A stretch of DNA of 64,000 nt from Burkholderiales bacterium (GTDB lineage Bacteria > Pseudomonadota > Gammaproteobacteria > Burkholderiales > WYBJ01). Positions 42,382 to 52,215 of this stretch are shown here, in pieces. The notes below the pieces were generated by a model, which was not told the DNA's origin, made no database searches, and worked only from the letters and a program-made list of their open reading frames with translations. Positions within the stretch are counted from its first letter, which is position 1. Every line of letters starts with the position of its first letter. The stretch lies in contig JADLAC010000078.1 in the NCBI GenBank assembly GCA_020848435.1, positions 1-64,000 on the forward strand, written 5' to 3'. A program made the translations under genes and the position numbers.

Positions 42382-42840
42382 ATGACGGCCCGATTCAGCC
42401 TGCAACCGGTGATGGACCTGGCGCGCGAGAACGCGGATGCCGCCGCCGCTCGCCTCGGCCAGGCGATGCAGCGCTTGCTGGAGGCCGACCGGCAGCTCAA
42501 GACGCTGCTGGACTATCGCGAGGAGTACCAGGCGCGATTGCGCGACTCGGTCACCAGCGGCATCGACAGCGCCGGGTGGCGCAACTTCCATCTGTTCCTG
42601 GCCAAGCTCGACGCCGGCATCGAGGGCGCACGCGCGCACGCCGACTCGGCGCGAGAGTTGGCGCGCCGCGCCCAGGTCGACTGGCACGATCAGCAACGCA
42701 AGCTGAAGGCCTACGGCGTGCTGGCGCAGCGGCACGAGCGGGCGCAGCAGACGCGCGCCGCGCGCCAGGAGCAGCGCGAAACCGACGAGCACGCGGCCAA
42801 CCGCTACAGCCGCAACGCATCGCCGCATCGCCCGCGCTAG
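42382..42840 (+). CDS. fliJ: Flagellar export chaperone FliJ
   Basis: The 152-residue protein is nearly all charged helix and should form an antiparallel coiled coil, as in FliJ, which escorts unloaded chaperones at the export gate. It follows fliI by 25 bases and is the last gene before a new sigma-54 promoter. Confidence 0.88.
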   Translation: MTARFSLQPVMDLARENADAAAARLGQAMQRLLEADRQLKTLLDYREEYQARLRDSVTSGIDSAGWRNFHLFLAKLDAGIEGARAHADSARELARRAQVDWHDQQRKLKAYGVLAQRHERAQQTRAARQEQRETDEHAANRYSRNASPHRPR

Positions 42841-42941
42841 CCGACCGGATCGCGCAGCGCTCGGCGCACGGTGGCGAGGATCGCCGCGGCGCCCCTTGCC
42901 GAGAATTGCGTCCCGAAGGACCTTTAGAGCGCGCTTTCGAA

Positions 42942-42957
42942 TGGCATACCGCTTGCT
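42942..42957 (+). promoter_or_regulatory. Sigma-54 promoter of fliK
   Basis: TGGCATACCGCTTGCT has the invariant GG and GC separated by exactly ten bases, plus TTGC at -12. It lies 37 bases before the fliK start, in the gap after fliJ. It is probably activated by FlrC. Confidence 0.75.
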
Positions 42958-42993
42958 CCAATCCGCTGGCAGATCTCGACCCGGGGAGTAGGG

Positions 42994-44001
42994 ATGGACG
43001 CGCTCAGCCTCACACTCAACACCCTCGCCAATGGCGCGGCCGCGCAGGCGGAGGGCGTAGCGCCCGTCGGCGAGAGCGCGACGCCGGCGCTGGATTTCGC
43101 AACCCTGCTCGCAGCGGGGCTCGCGCCTCGACCGCCACTGCCGAGCGACGCGAGCACGCTCGGGCAGGCGCAGGTCCAGGCGACCCGCGGCGAGGACGAC
43201 ACCGAGCCGGCCGCAATCGGCGCCGAGCCGCTCGCCGCGCCGATCGCAGTGCAATTGCTGCTGCCCCTGGCGTTGTCGGAGCAGCCGATGCGCATCGAGC
43301 AAGCAGGCGCGGGCGATCCCGCCGGCCCGGCGCAGCTCCTGGAAGCAGCGCGCTTGCAGGCAAGGTCCGCTGCGCCGCTTGCCGCGGCAGCGGCAACGAT
43401 TGCCGGTGACGCCGGCGCGATGCCGGGGTCATCCCCCGGCATCGCATCGCGTGCCGAGGCGCTCCAGTCGGCGGCGGCGCTGGCCGAGACGAGCGAGCGC
43501 AGCGCGCCACCCGAGCCCGCGGCACACGCGCTGCATGCCGGCCCCGTCGAGCAGCGCAGCGCGCCGCAGCCCACCGCGGTGTTGCAGATCGCAGCCCCGG
43601 TAGCAACCGAGGGTTTCGCAGCCGAGCTCGCGCAGCAGGTCGTATGGATGGCCGACAAGGACGCGCAAGTCGCCGAGCTGCACATCAACCCGCCCGAGCT
43701 GGGGCCGATCGAAGTGCGCTTGTCCCTCAATGGCGACGAAGCGAGCGCGCAATTCGTTTCGACCCATGCCGAGGTTCGCGCCTGCATCGAGTCGTCCCTG
43801 CTGCGGCTGCGCGAGTCGCTCGCTCAAGCCGGCATCCAGCTCGGCGAAGCCTCGGTGAGCGCCGAATCCTTTCGCGACGGCTCCGGCGCGAACGCCGATG
43901 CGCGCGAAGGCCGTCACGGCTACGGTCGAGCGCACGACGAATCTCTCGACCATCCGCTCGCGACCGCGGCGCGGCGCGGCCTGGTCGACACTTTTGCCTG
44001 A
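42994..44001 (+). CDS. fliK: Flagellar hook-length control protein FliK
   Basis: The 335-residue protein has an alanine-rich, flexible first part and the conserved C-terminal domain (VAELHINPPELGPIEVRLSLNGDEASAQFVS), the substrate-switch region of FliK. GGGGAG lies upstream of ATG 42994. It has its own sigma-54 promoter. Confidence 0.92.
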   Translation: MDALSLTLNTLANGAAAQAEGVAPVGESATPALDFATLLAAGLAPRPPLPSDASTLGQAQVQATRGEDDTEPAAIGAEPLAAPIAVQLLLPLALSEQPMRIEQAGAGDPAGPAQLLEAARLQARSAAPLAAAAATIAGDAGAMPGSSPGIASRAEALQSAAALAETSERSAPPEPAAHALHAGPVEQRSAPQPTAVLQIAAPVATEGFAAELAQQVVWMADKDAQVAELHINPPELGPIEVRLSLNGDEASAQFVSTHAEVRACIESSLLRLRESLAQAGIQLGEASVSAESFRDGSGANADAREGRHGYGRAHDESLDHPLATAARRGLVDTFA

Positions 44002-44172
44002 GCCCGCGGGATTCGGCATCGCTGCGCCCGCGATGCCATAGGCATCGCTCGGCGCGCCCGCGCCGACCGAGCGCAGAAATGCCGAGATGACGCGCATTGG
44101 CCGATCTGTTTGGCGCCTGCGCGGTGTTGACCGGCTCGCATAATCCTCACGTTCCGATGTGAAGGAGAATGC

Positions 44173-44829
44173 ATGGCTACGACCGCCGCCGCGGCCAAAG
44201 CGCCTGCGGACATCGCCCCGGAGGCGCCCAAAACCAAGAGCAAGAAGAAGCTGCTGCTCATCATCGTCCTCGCGCTCGTCGTATTGAGCGCGGGCGGCGC
44301 GGCGGCCTGGTTCTTCCTCGTGCCCGCGGACGCCGAGGCCGACGCGGCGCCGCCGCCGGTATCGTCGAAGCCGCCGGTGTTCATGCCGGTCGACCAGTTC
44401 ACAGTCAATCTGCAAGCCGACGACGGCCAGCAGTTCCTGCAAACGGCGATGACGCTCAAGCTGGCCGACCAGGAAACCGCCGACGCCATCAAGACCCAGA
44501 TGCCCGAGGTGCGCAGTCGCGTGCTGCTGCTGCTCTCCAGCAAGAAGGCCTCGCAGCTCATGACGCTCGAAGGCAAGGCGAAGCTCGCCGAGGAGATCAA
44601 GCACGAGGTGGAAGCGCCGCTGCCGGTGGACAAGACGCGGGCCAAGGACAAGGCGGCGAAGAAGAAAGCCAAGGCCGACGGCGACGACGCCAAGTCGGGT
44701 AAGAAAGCGAAGGCCAAGGCGAAAGCCGAGGCGGGGGTGGGGGCACAAGCAGGAACCGCCGCCGCGCCGGCCGAGACCGCACCGCAACGCGTGCTCGCGG
44801 TCTATTTCACCCACTTCATCATCCAGTAG
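44173..44829 (+). CDS. fliL: Flagellar basal-body-associated protein FliL
   Basis: The 218-residue protein has a lysine-rich N terminus, one membrane helix (KLLLIIVLALVVLSAGGAAAWFFL) and the periplasmic FliL domain (FMPVDQFTVNLQ). It differs from most FliL proteins by a Lys/Ala-rich insert (about residues 155-190: KTRAKDKAAKKKAKADGDD) before the final VYFTHFIIQ. GAAGGAG precedes the start. Confidence 0.9.
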   Translation: MATTAAAAKAPADIAPEAPKTKSKKKLLLIIVLALVVLSAGGAAAWFFLVPADAEADAAPPPVSSKPPVFMPVDQFTVNLQADDGQQFLQTAMTLKLADQETADAIKTQMPEVRSRVLLLLSSKKASQLMTLEGKAKLAEEIKHEVEAPLPVDKTRAKDKAAKKKAKADGDDAKSGKKAKAKAKAEAGVGAQAGTAAAPAETAPQRVLAVYFTHFIIQ

Positions 44830-44846
44830 GCGCACCCGCTCGCATC

Positions 44847-45827
44847 ATGAGCAAGGAGTTTCTCTCCCAGGACGAGGTCGATGCCCTGTTGAAGGGCGTG
44901 AGCGGCGAAGCCGAGGAGCCGGTCGCCCAGAGGCGCGAGGAAGGCGGCGTGCGGCCGTACAACCTCGCCACCGAAGAGCGCATCGTGCGCGCGCGCATGC
45001 CGACCTTCGAGATGGTGAACGAGCGCTTCGCCCGCCAGCTTCGCATCGCCCTGTTCAATTTCCTGCGCCGCAGCGCCGACGTGACGGTCGGCCCGCCGCG
45101 GGTGCAGAAGTTCAGCGATTTCGTGCGCAACCTGGTCGTCCCCACCAACCTCAACCTGGTGCAGATCAAGCCGCTGCGCGGCAGCTCGCTGGTGATCTTC
45201 GACCCGAACCTGGTGTTCCTGGTGGTCGACAGCCTGTTCGGCGGCAGCGGCCAGTTCCACAACCGGGTGGAAGGCCGCGACTTCACGCAGACCGAGATGC
45301 GCATCATCCAGCGCATGCTGGAGCTCGTGTTCGAAGAATACGAGAAGAGCTGGCGCCCGGTGCACGAGATCAAGCTCGAATACGTGCGCTCCGAGATGAA
45401 CACCCAGTTCGCCAGCATCGCGACGCCCAACGACGTGGTGGTGGTCACCACCCTCGCCATCGAGTTCGGTCCCGCGGGCGGCGAGATGCACATCTGCACG
45501 CCCTACACCTCGCTCGAGCCCTTGCGCGAGTTGCTCTACAGCAGCCTCCAGTCCGACCGGCACGAATCCGACCAGCGCTGGTTCAAGCAGATGCAACGCG
45601 AAGTGCAGAACGCGCAAATCGAACTGGTGGTGAACCTCGGGCGCACCGCGCTCACGCTGGAGCAGATTCTCAACATGCAGGCGGGCGATGTCATCGCCAT
45701 CGAGGTGCCCGAGACCATGCTGGCCGAAGTCGACGGCGTGCCGGTGATGGAATGCAAGTGCGGCGTATCGAACGGTCAGTACGCGGTGCGGGTCGAGCGC
45801 ATGGTCTCGCACGCGCAGGAAAGCTAG
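44847..45827 (+). CDS. fliM: Flagellar motor switch protein FliM
   Basis: The 326-residue protein starts with the CheY-P binding peptide (MSKEFLSQDEVDALLKGV). The middle domain (VPTNLNLVQIKPLRGSSLVIFDPNLVF) and C-terminal FliN-like domain are intact. It is part of the fliLMNOPQR run. Confidence 0.96.
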   Translation: MSKEFLSQDEVDALLKGVSGEAEEPVAQRREEGGVRPYNLATEERIVRARMPTFEMVNERFARQLRIALFNFLRRSADVTVGPPRVQKFSDFVRNLVVPTNLNLVQIKPLRGSSLVIFDPNLVFLVVDSLFGGSGQFHNRVEGRDFTQTEMRIIQRMLELVFEEYEKSWRPVHEIKLEYVRSEMNTQFASIATPNDVVVVTTLAIEFGPAGGEMHICTPYTSLEPLRELLYSSLQSDRHESDQRWFKQMQREVQNAQIELVVNLGRTALTLEQILNMQAGDVIAIEVPETMLAEVDGVPVMECKCGVSNGQYAVRVERMVSHAQES

Positions 45828-45836
45828 GAGGCCGGA

Positions 45837-46289
45837 ATGTCGGAGGCGACGAGCGAGCAGGACGTGGGCGACGACTGGGCGGCGGCGCTGAACGAGCAGA
45901 ACGCCGCCGCGGGCGGCGTCGAGGTCGATGGCGACATCGCGAGCGCCCCCGCGCAGGAGCCGCGCGCGGCGGCCAATCCCGCGGTGTTCCAGCAATTCGA
46001 GGGCTCGGGCGCACGCGCCGCCACGCGCAACGACATCGACCTCGTGCTCGACATCCCGGTTCAGCTCACGGTCGAGCTGGGACGCACCAAGCTGCCCATC
46101 CGCAACCTGCTACAGCTCGCGCAGGGCTCGGTGGTCGAGCTCGACGGCCTGGCCGGCGAGCCGATGGATGTGCTCGTCAACGGCTGCCTGGTGGCGCAAG
46201 GCGAGGTCGTGGTGGTGAACGAGAAGTTCGGCATTCGCCTGACCGACGTGATCACCCCGAGCGAGCGCATGAAGAGGCTGAACAAGTGA
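45837..46289 (+). CDS. fliN: Flagellar motor switch protein FliN
   Basis: The 150-residue protein has the SpoA domain in its second half (DIPVQLTVELGRTKLPIRNLLQLAQGSVVELDGLAGEP, VVNEKFGIRLTDVI). The first 70 residues are acidic and probably disordered. It lies nine bases after fliM. Confidence 0.95.
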   Translation: MSEATSEQDVGDDWAAALNEQNAAAGGVEVDGDIASAPAQEPRAAANPAVFQQFEGSGARAATRNDIDLVLDIPVQLTVELGRTKLPIRNLLQLAQGSVVELDGLAGEPMDVLVNGCLVAQGEVVVVNEKFGIRLTDVITPSERMKRLNK

Positions 46290-46702
46290 TCCATCGCATG
46301 ACCCGTGCGTTCGGCTGCGCGCTGCTCGCGGCCTCGCTTCCTGCGAGCGCGCAGGAAGCGGCATCCCCGCTTGCCGCGGGCAACCTGCTGCAGGTGTTCG
46401 CCGGGCTGCTGCTGGTGCTCGCCCTGGTGCTGGGCGCGGCGCTCGTGCTGCGGCGGATCGGGCGCATTCCCGGGTTGGCGGGCGACGTCATCAAGACGCT
46501 GGGGGCGACCGCCGTGGGCACGCGCGAGCGCGTCGTGCTGCTCGAAATCGCCGATACCTGGATCGTCGTCGGCGTCGCGCCGGGCCAGGTGCGCAGCCTC
46601 GCGACGCTGCCGCGCGCCGAGTTGCCGGCGGCGGCAAGCGCAAACGCACCGGCTTTCGCCCATCTGCTGCAACGTCTCACGGAGCGCCGCAATGCGCGTT
46701 AG
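46286..46702 (+). CDS. fliO: Flagellar export protein FliO
   Basis: The 138-residue protein has a signal-like N terminus, one membrane helix (LLQVFAGLLLVLALVLGAALVLRR) and a short cytoplasmic domain (TRERVVLLEIADTWIVVGVAPGQV). GTG 46286 overlaps the fliN stop; ATG 46298 is an alternative. FliO helps build the FliPQR core. Confidence 0.85.
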   Translation: MIHRMTRAFGCALLAASLPASAQEAASPLAAGNLLQVFAGLLLVLALVLGAALVLRRIGRIPGLAGDVIKTLGATAVGTRERVVLLEIADTWIVVGVAPGQVRSLATLPRAELPAAASANAPAFAHLLQRLTERRNAR

Positions 46703-47441
46703 CCTGCTCTGCGCCGTGGTTGCGCTCGCCGCGATCCTGCCGGAGGCGGCGCTCGCCCAGAATGCCGGCCTGCCAGCCTTTACGTCCACCCCGACCGCGA
46801 ACGGCGGCCAGTCCTACAGCCTCAGCCTGCAAACGCTGCTCATGCTCACGGCGCTCACGTTCTTGCCCGCCGTGCTGCTGTTGATGACCGGCTTCACCCG
46901 CATCATCATCGTGCTCTCGCTGCTGCGCCAAGCGCTCGGCACCCCGACCTCGCCGCCCAACCAGGTGTTGATCGGGCTCGCGCTGTTCCTCACGCTGTTC
47001 GTGATGTCGCCGGTGCTGGAGCGCATCTACAGCGAGGCCTGGGTGCCCTACTCGGAGGACAAGATCGCTTTCAACGAGGCGCTGGAGAAAGGCGCCGAGC
47101 CGCTGCGCGGCTTCATGCAGCGCCAGACGCGCGAGACCGACCTGGCCTTGTTCCTCAAGCTCTCGGGCCGCGGCCCGGTGAAAAGCGCTGCCGAGGTGCC
47201 CTTCACGGTGCTGGTGCCGGCGTACGTGACGAGCGAGCTGAAGACCGCCTTTCAGATCGGCTTCCTCGTCTTCATCCCATTTCTCATCATCGACATGGTG
47301 GTCGCCTCGGTGCTCATGTCGATGGGCATGATGATGGTTTCACCGGCGCTGATCGCGCTGCCGTTCAAGCTGATGCTGTTCGTCCTGGTCGACGGCTGGA
47401 ACCTGCTGCTCGGCTCGCTCGCGCAAAGCTTCTCGCCGTAG
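46692..47441 (+). CDS. fliP: Flagellar export gate protein FliP
   Basis: The 249-residue protein has a cleavable signal peptide (ending ALAQ) and membrane helices including FTRIIIVLSLLRQALGTPTSPPNQVLIGLALFLT. GGAGC upstream supports ATG 46692, which overlaps fliO by 11 bases. It forms the pore complex with FliQ and FliR. Confidence 0.95.
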   Translation: MRVSLLCAVVALAAILPEAALAQNAGLPAFTSTPTANGGQSYSLSLQTLLMLTALTFLPAVLLLMTGFTRIIIVLSLLRQALGTPTSPPNQVLIGLALFLTLFVMSPVLERIYSEAWVPYSEDKIAFNEALEKGAEPLRGFMQRQTRETDLALFLKLSGRGPVKSAAEVPFTVLVPAYVTSELKTAFQIGFLVFIPFLIIDMVVASVLMSMGMMMVSPALIALPFKLMLFVLVDGWNLLLGSLAQSFSP

Positions 47442-47477
47442 CCGCGCCGCGCGCTAGCTTTCATGCATGGATCGACG

Positions 47478-47747
47478 ATGAATCCACAGACCGTCATGGC
47501 GCTGGGCCAAAACGCGCTCGAAATGACCTTGCTCGTGTCCGCGCCGCTGCTGCTCGCCGCGCTGGTCGTGGGCCTCGTGGTGAGCGTGTTCCAGGCGGCG
47601 ACCCAGATCAACGAAATGACCCTCTCGTTCATCCCGAAGCTGATCGCCATCTTCGGCGCGCTGCTGCTCGCGGGGCCCTGGATCATCGGTCTCATGACCG
47701 ATTACATGCGCCGGCTCTTCACCAGCATTCCGACGCTGATCGGCTGA
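47478..47747 (+). CDS. fliQ: Flagellar export gate protein FliQ
   Basis: The 89-residue protein has two membrane helices and QAATQINEMTLSFIPKL, typical of FliQ. An upstream in-frame ATG at 47463 exists, but MNPQTVM at 47478 gives the normal family length and start. Confidence 0.93.
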   Translation: MNPQTVMALGQNALEMTLLVSAPLLLAALVVGLVVSVFQAATQINEMTLSFIPKLIAIFGALLLAGPWIIGLMTDYMRRLFTSIPTLIG

Positions 47748-47768
47748 CCCGAGACTCCCCGAGCGCGC

Positions 47769-48545
47769 ATGATCACCTTCAGCGCCGCCCAGCTCGAGCA
47801 ATGGTTGGCGGCCTTGCTGTGGCCGCTGACGCGCGTGCTGGCGCTGCTCGCCGCGGCGCCGGTGCTGGGCCAGACCCGCCTGCCGGTACCGGTTCGCATC
47901 GGGCTTGCGCTCGCCGTCGTGGCGGCGCTCGCGCCGAGCCTGCCGGCCCAGCCGCCGGTCGCCCCGGCATCGGCCGCGGGCATGCTGGTGCTCGCCACCC
48001 AGATCGTCATCGGGCTGGCGATGGGCTTCGCCTTGCGCCTGGTGTTCGTGGCGGTGGAAATGGCAGGCGACCTAATCGGCCTGCAGATGGGCTTGGGATT
48101 CGCGATGTTCTACGATCCTGGCAACATCCAGCACACGCCCATCCTCGGCCAGTTCATGAGCCTGCTCGCCACGCTCGTGTTCCTCGCCATCAACGGCCAC
48201 CTGCTGATCATCTCGGCCCTGGCCGAGAGCTTCCACACCCTGCCCATCGCGGCGCAGCCGCCGGGCGCGAGCTTCTTCCAGGTGCTCGCGCGTCACGGGG
48301 CGATCGTGTTCGTCACCGGGCTGCAGCTTGCGCTGCCGCTCATCGTCACCATGCTGGTGGTGAACCTGGCGCTGGGCGTGCTCACACGCTCGGCGCCGCA
48401 GCTCAACATCTTCGCGGTCGGCTTCCCGGTGACACTTGCCATCGGCTTCGGCGCCCTGATACTCACCCTGCCGTACTTCGGCCCCCTGTTCGAGCGCACG
48501 CTCGACCAGGCCTTGCGCTTCGTCCTGCAACTGCCCACGCGCTGA
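47769..48545 (+). CDS. fliR: Flagellar export gate protein FliR
   Basis: The 258-residue protein has six or so hydrophobic helices and typical FliR segments (GLQMGLGFAMFYDP, LALPLIVTMLVVNLALGVLTRSAPQLNIFAVGFP). It ends the fli run and abuts the convergent lipoprotein gene with no spacer. Confidence 0.95.
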   Translation: MITFSAAQLEQWLAALLWPLTRVLALLAAAPVLGQTRLPVPVRIGLALAVVAALAPSLPAQPPVAPASAAGMLVLATQIVIGLAMGFALRLVFVAVEMAGDLIGLQMGLGFAMFYDPGNIQHTPILGQFMSLLATLVFLAINGHLLIISALAESFHTLPIAAQPPGASFFQVLARHGAIVFVTGLQLALPLIVTMLVVNLALGVLTRSAPQLNIFAVGFPVTLAIGFGALILTLPYFGPLFERTLDQALRFVLQLPTR

Positions 48546-49043
48546 TCAGGGCGCGCGCGCGAACCGCACCACGGCGCGGCAGACGCGCTGCGCAATCGGC
48601 ACGTGGGACTCGATGCCTTCGTCGTATTCCAGGACCTCGAATGCGCTGTAACCGTGCTCGCGCGCGAGCACGCCGGCCCGCCGCCGCAGGACCTGCATCG
48701 CCTCGCCGTCACCGCCGGTAGCGAAGCGCTTCTTGGTGAGCGCGAAGGCGTAGCGATCAGCGCCCAGAGCGTGCTGCTCGATGCGCCAGTTGGGCGCCAG
48801 CGGATCGACCACCACCAGTACCCCGGCCGCCAACACCAGCGTATCGGCGGGAATGGAGAGCGAGCGGCTGAGCGCGAGCGCGCGGTTGGGGATCAATACC
48901 GGCGAATCGCCCTCGATGCTCTTGCACCCCGCCGCTGCGACGAGCGCCAGCGCCGGCAGCGCGAGCGCGCGCCGGCGCCAGGCGAGCGACGATCGCGCGC
49001 GGAGCATTCCCACTGCGTGTCGTCTCGCGTTGCGCATGCTCAC
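48546..49043 (-). CDS. Hypothetical lipoprotein downstream of flgL
   Basis: The protein has up to 165 residues. A lipobox-like LVAAAGCKS predicts lipid attachment near residue 40 after a hydrophobic stretch. GTG 49043 overlaps the flgL stop; ATG 49037 or 49007 are alternatives, the last giving a more normal signal peptide. The mature part (VLVVVDPLAPNWRIEQ, KKRFATGGDGEAMQVLRRRA, YDEGIESHVPIAQR) looks conserved but I know no function for it. Confidence 0.65.
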   Translation of the reverse strand: MSMRNARRHAVGMLRARSSLAWRRRALALPALALVAAAGCKSIEGDSPVLIPNRALALSRSLSIPADTLVLAAGVLVVVDPLAPNWRIEQHALGADRYAFALTKKRFATGGDGEAMQVLRRRAGVLAREHGYSAFEVLEYDEGIESHVPIAQRVCRAVVRFARAP

Positions 49044-50251
49044 AGCAGGTTGAACAGCGACAGCTCGCTCACCCGCAGGAACGACTTCTGCGCGGCGTCC
49101 AGATGCATCTGCTGGAACGTGAGGTCGCTGATCGCGCGCGCGTAATCGAGGTCGCCCAAGTGCGACAGGCGCGCCTCGTGGGCGAGATCGAGATCCTCGT
49201 TGGCGGCGGCGACGGCGTCGATTTCGCGCAGCCGCGTGCCGACCGAAGCGGTCAGCGCCAGGATCCGATCCAGCGCGTTCTGCAAGTTCGAGTTGGCGCT
49301 ATTGAGCGCGTTGGTGAGCTTGGTGTTCTCGACCGCGCCGTTGCCGGCGGCGCGCAACGCGCTCGCCAGCGCATCCAGGGTCGCGAACACGCTCACGTTC
49401 GCGCTCGGGCGCACGCGGAAGACGTCGCCCGCCCGCGGCTCGCCCTCGATCGCAATCTGCAGGCCGTCGAAGATGATCGGGCTGCCCGATACGTAAGCCG
49501 CGTTGCTCACTAGCGTCGCGGCCGTGGTGGTATCGACGATGTCGTAGCGCGTGACCCCCGCGGCGACGCTGAAGCTGACGGCGTAATCGTGCCCGCTCAA
49601 AAGCGCGGCATCGACGACCGAGCCCGGGCTCACGACGCCGGTACCGGCGTTGCCGCTGTCCGCCGTGGTGACGAAGGTGCCGTTGCCGTTCTTGATCCGC
49701 TGCAGAATCTCCGAGCCCGAATCGTTGATCGGGATGCGGCGCGAGGCGCTGATCGCGACTTCGCGCCGGCCTTCGTCGCCGAGATAGGCGACCACGCCGG
49801 GCGCGGTTTCCGCGAACGGCGCCGCGGCCGTGCTGAAGCCCGCGAACAAATACTCGCCGCTGCCGTCGGTGGCGTTGGCCAGGCCGATCAGCTCGCGATA
49901 GCGGCCCTCGACCTCGGCGGCGAGGCTCTGCAGGTCGCCCGGAGTCAAGGCGGCGTCGCCCGCTTGCACCACCCAGGTGCGCACGTCCTGGACGACGCGC
50001 GTGATGGCGGCGAGGGAGGCTTCCGACAAGCTCAAGCGCGCTTTGACCGAGGCCGCGTTGTCGGCGTACTGCTTGTTCACGGCCTTGGCCTCGGTCACGT
50101 CGAGGATCTGCGAGGCGGCGACCGGATCGTCCGAGGGCGTCAACACGCGCCGGCCGGTGCTGATGTGGGTCTGTGTGTTCACCAGCTCCTGCTGGCGCGC
50201 GAGCATGTTGTTCACGCCATGCTCGAAGACGATGGTTGAGCTTATGCGCAT
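49040..50251 (-). CDS. flgL: Flagellar hook-filament junction protein FlgL
   Basis: The 403-residue flagellin-like protein has N-terminal MRISSTIVFEHGVNNMLARQQELV and C-terminal SHLGDLDYARAISDLTFQQMHLDAAQKSFLRVSELSLFNLL coiled regions. It follows flgK by 13 bases and should share its promoter. Confidence 0.94.
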   Translation of the reverse strand: MRISSTIVFEHGVNNMLARQQELVNTQTHISTGRRVLTPSDDPVAASQILDVTEAKAVNKQYADNAASVKARLSLSEASLAAITRVVQDVRTWVVQAGDAALTPGDLQSLAAEVEGRYRELIGLANATDGSGEYLFAGFSTAAAPFAETAPGVVAYLGDEGRREVAISASRRIPINDSGSEILQRIKNGNGTFVTTADSGNAGTGVVSPGSVVDAALLSGHDYAVSFSVAAGVTRYDIVDTTTAATLVSNAAYVSGSPIIFDGLQIAIEGEPRAGDVFRVRPSANVSVFATLDALASALRAAGNGAVENTKLTNALNSANSNLQNALDRILALTASVGTRLREIDAVAAANEDLDLAHEARLSHLGDLDYARAISDLTFQQMHLDAAQKSFLRVSELSLFNLL

Positions 50252-50264
50252 GCGGATGGCCTCG

Positions 50265-52160
50265 TTATAGCGCCAGCAGGGAATCGAACAGCTTGGAGGC
50301 GATTTCGATCAGCTTGCCGCACGCCTGGTACATCTGCTGGTAGCGAATCAGGTTGGCCGCTTCCTCGTCCAGGTTGACGCCCGAGAGGCCTTGCTGCGCC
50401 ATCTCGGTCTGGCTCACCAGTGTTTGCTGGGCGGCGGCGGCGACGTCGACTTCGCGGGTCTTGGCGCCGACGCTCGCCACCGCCTGGCTGTAGGCGCCCT
50501 GGTAGGTGGTCGCCGCGCCGCCGATGGTCTTGGCCGTTTGCAGCATGGCGAGGCGGTTGGCGTTGCGGTTGTCGGATACTCCGCCCGCGTTCGGCGTGAT
50601 CGTGAAGGTGTCGCCGGCGCGCGGCACGCCCGATATCGCCACTGTCCAGCCGTTGTACGTGATCGCCCCGCCCGAGACATAGGCGACCCCGCTCGGGTTG
50701 CCGGTGCCGGCACCGGTCACGTCGAAGGTATTGGCCGCGGTGAAGGTGAAGGTCACCGGCTGGAGCAGGTTGGGATCGGGCGGCGGCGGCGCGTTCACGC
50801 TCCCGCCGTCGATCGCGGCCTTGCCCGTATTCGCGCTGCCGGCGCCGGTACGAATCGGCGCCGCCGCCGCGATCTGCGCGCCGTCGATCAGCGCGAGAGC
50901 GATGCCGCGCGCGCCGCCGCGCGTGGGTTGAACCAGGAACGAATCGCCGTTCGCCGGCGCCCCCGAGGCAAGCGCGATGCGCACCCCGTCGACGCTCTGG
51001 GGCAGGCTCGCATACACGCTCGTGCTCGCATCGGAGAGCCGCGTCACCGTGTAGCTGCCGGCATTGAACGTCACGCGGTAGTCGCTGGTGGTGAGCGCGC
51101 CGGCATCGACCAGGCTCGCCGCCACCACGGCATTGCCGCTGTTGGTCGCGCGCGCGACCACGTTGGGCGCGGGCACGCTGAAGAAGTCCCCCCCTGCGGC
51201 GCCGTTCAAGTCCTGGCCGAGCCGGTGCTGCGCATTGAAGGTGAAGGCGAGCGCCGTGGCGACGCGGCCGAGCGCGTTGAGCGTCGGATCGATGCCGTCG
51301 CGCTGGAACGCCAGCACCGCGCCCAGAGACCCGCCGCTCAAGCTGGAGGTGATGATCGAGGTGCCGTTGGCGCCGGCATAGCCGATTTCGAGACGGCGCG
51401 TATCCTCCTTCGAAACCGCGACCGCGAGCGACAAGGCGATGTCGCCGACCACCAGGTTCTGGCCGTTGCCGATCATGACGTTGATCGAGCCGTCGGTCTG
51501 GGTCGCCGTGGTGGCGCCGGTGAGGGTGTTCAGTTGCGCGATGATCGCGTCGCGTTGATCGCGCAGGTCGTTGGCGGCATGCGTGCCGCCCGAGGCTTCG
51601 GCGACCACGATGCCGTGGTTCAAGCCGGCGATCTCCTTGGCGAGGCCGTTGATCGACGTGACCAGGTCGGTGACCTGCGAGTTTGCCGCCCGGTACATGG
51701 CCGACAAGTGCGTCTCGAGCGCCTGGAAGCGGCTGACGAGCGTGGCCGCACCCGACAGCATGCCTTGCCGGGTCGCCGCCGCCTCGGGATCCGCGCCCAC
51801 CTCCTGCACGGTGGTGAAGAACTCGGCCAGCGCCGGCGTGAGACCCGCATTCGGGTCGGCGAGCAGGTTGTCGATCTGCGCGATCTGGTCGCGGTAGGTC
51901 TCGAGATACGCGAGCCGGCCCTGCGCCGCCGCCACCTGGCCGTCGAGGAAATCGCTGTAAACGCGGGTGATGGTGTGCACGTCGACGCCGGTGCCGAACA
52001 TGCCGTCGCCCGAGGGCTGCGGGAAGCTGCTTTGCAGCTCTACGCGCTGGCGATGGAACCCCGGAGTGGCCGCATTGGCGATGTTGTGGCCGGTGGTCAC
52101 GAGGTTCGCCTGCGCCGCGTTAAGCCCGGTCAGGCCGATGTTGAAGACGTTGCCGCCCAT
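50265..52160 (-). CDS. flgK: Flagellar hook-associated protein FlgK
   Basis: The 631-residue protein starts NVFNIGLTGLNAAQANLVTTGHNIANAATPGFHRQRV and ends with GVNLDEEAANLIRYQQMYQACGKLIEIASKLFDSLLAL, the paired terminal helices of FlgK. A sigma-28-like promoter lies upstream, separating flgKL from flgBCDEFGHIJ. Confidence 0.95.
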   Translation of the reverse strand: MGGNVFNIGLTGLNAAQANLVTTGHNIANAATPGFHRQRVELQSSFPQPSGDGMFGTGVDVHTITRVYSDFLDGQVAAAQGRLAYLETYRDQIAQIDNLLADPNAGLTPALAEFFTTVQEVGADPEAAATRQGMLSGAATLVSRFQALETHLSAMYRAANSQVTDLVTSINGLAKEIAGLNHGIVVAEASGGTHAANDLRDQRDAIIAQLNTLTGATTATQTDGSINVMIGNGQNLVVGDIALSLAVAVSKEDTRRLEIGYAGANGTSIITSSLSGGSLGAVLAFQRDGIDPTLNALGRVATALAFTFNAQHRLGQDLNGAAGGDFFSVPAPNVVARATNSGNAVVAASLVDAGALTTSDYRVTFNAGSYTVTRLSDASTSVYASLPQSVDGVRIALASGAPANGDSFLVQPTRGGARGIALALIDGAQIAAAAPIRTGAGSANTGKAAIDGGSVNAPPPPDPNLLQPVTFTFTAANTFDVTGAGTGNPSGVAYVSGGAITYNGWTVAISGVPRAGDTFTITPNAGGVSDNRNANRLAMLQTAKTIGGAATTYQGAYSQAVASVGAKTREVDVAAAAQQTLVSQTEMAQQGLSGVNLDEEAANLIRYQQMYQACGKLIEIASKLFDSLLAL

Positions 52161-52215
52161 GAGCTGGTCCTTGCCGCGCTAACGCGGCGCGGCGCATGCG
52201 CGCCGGATGCAGTGC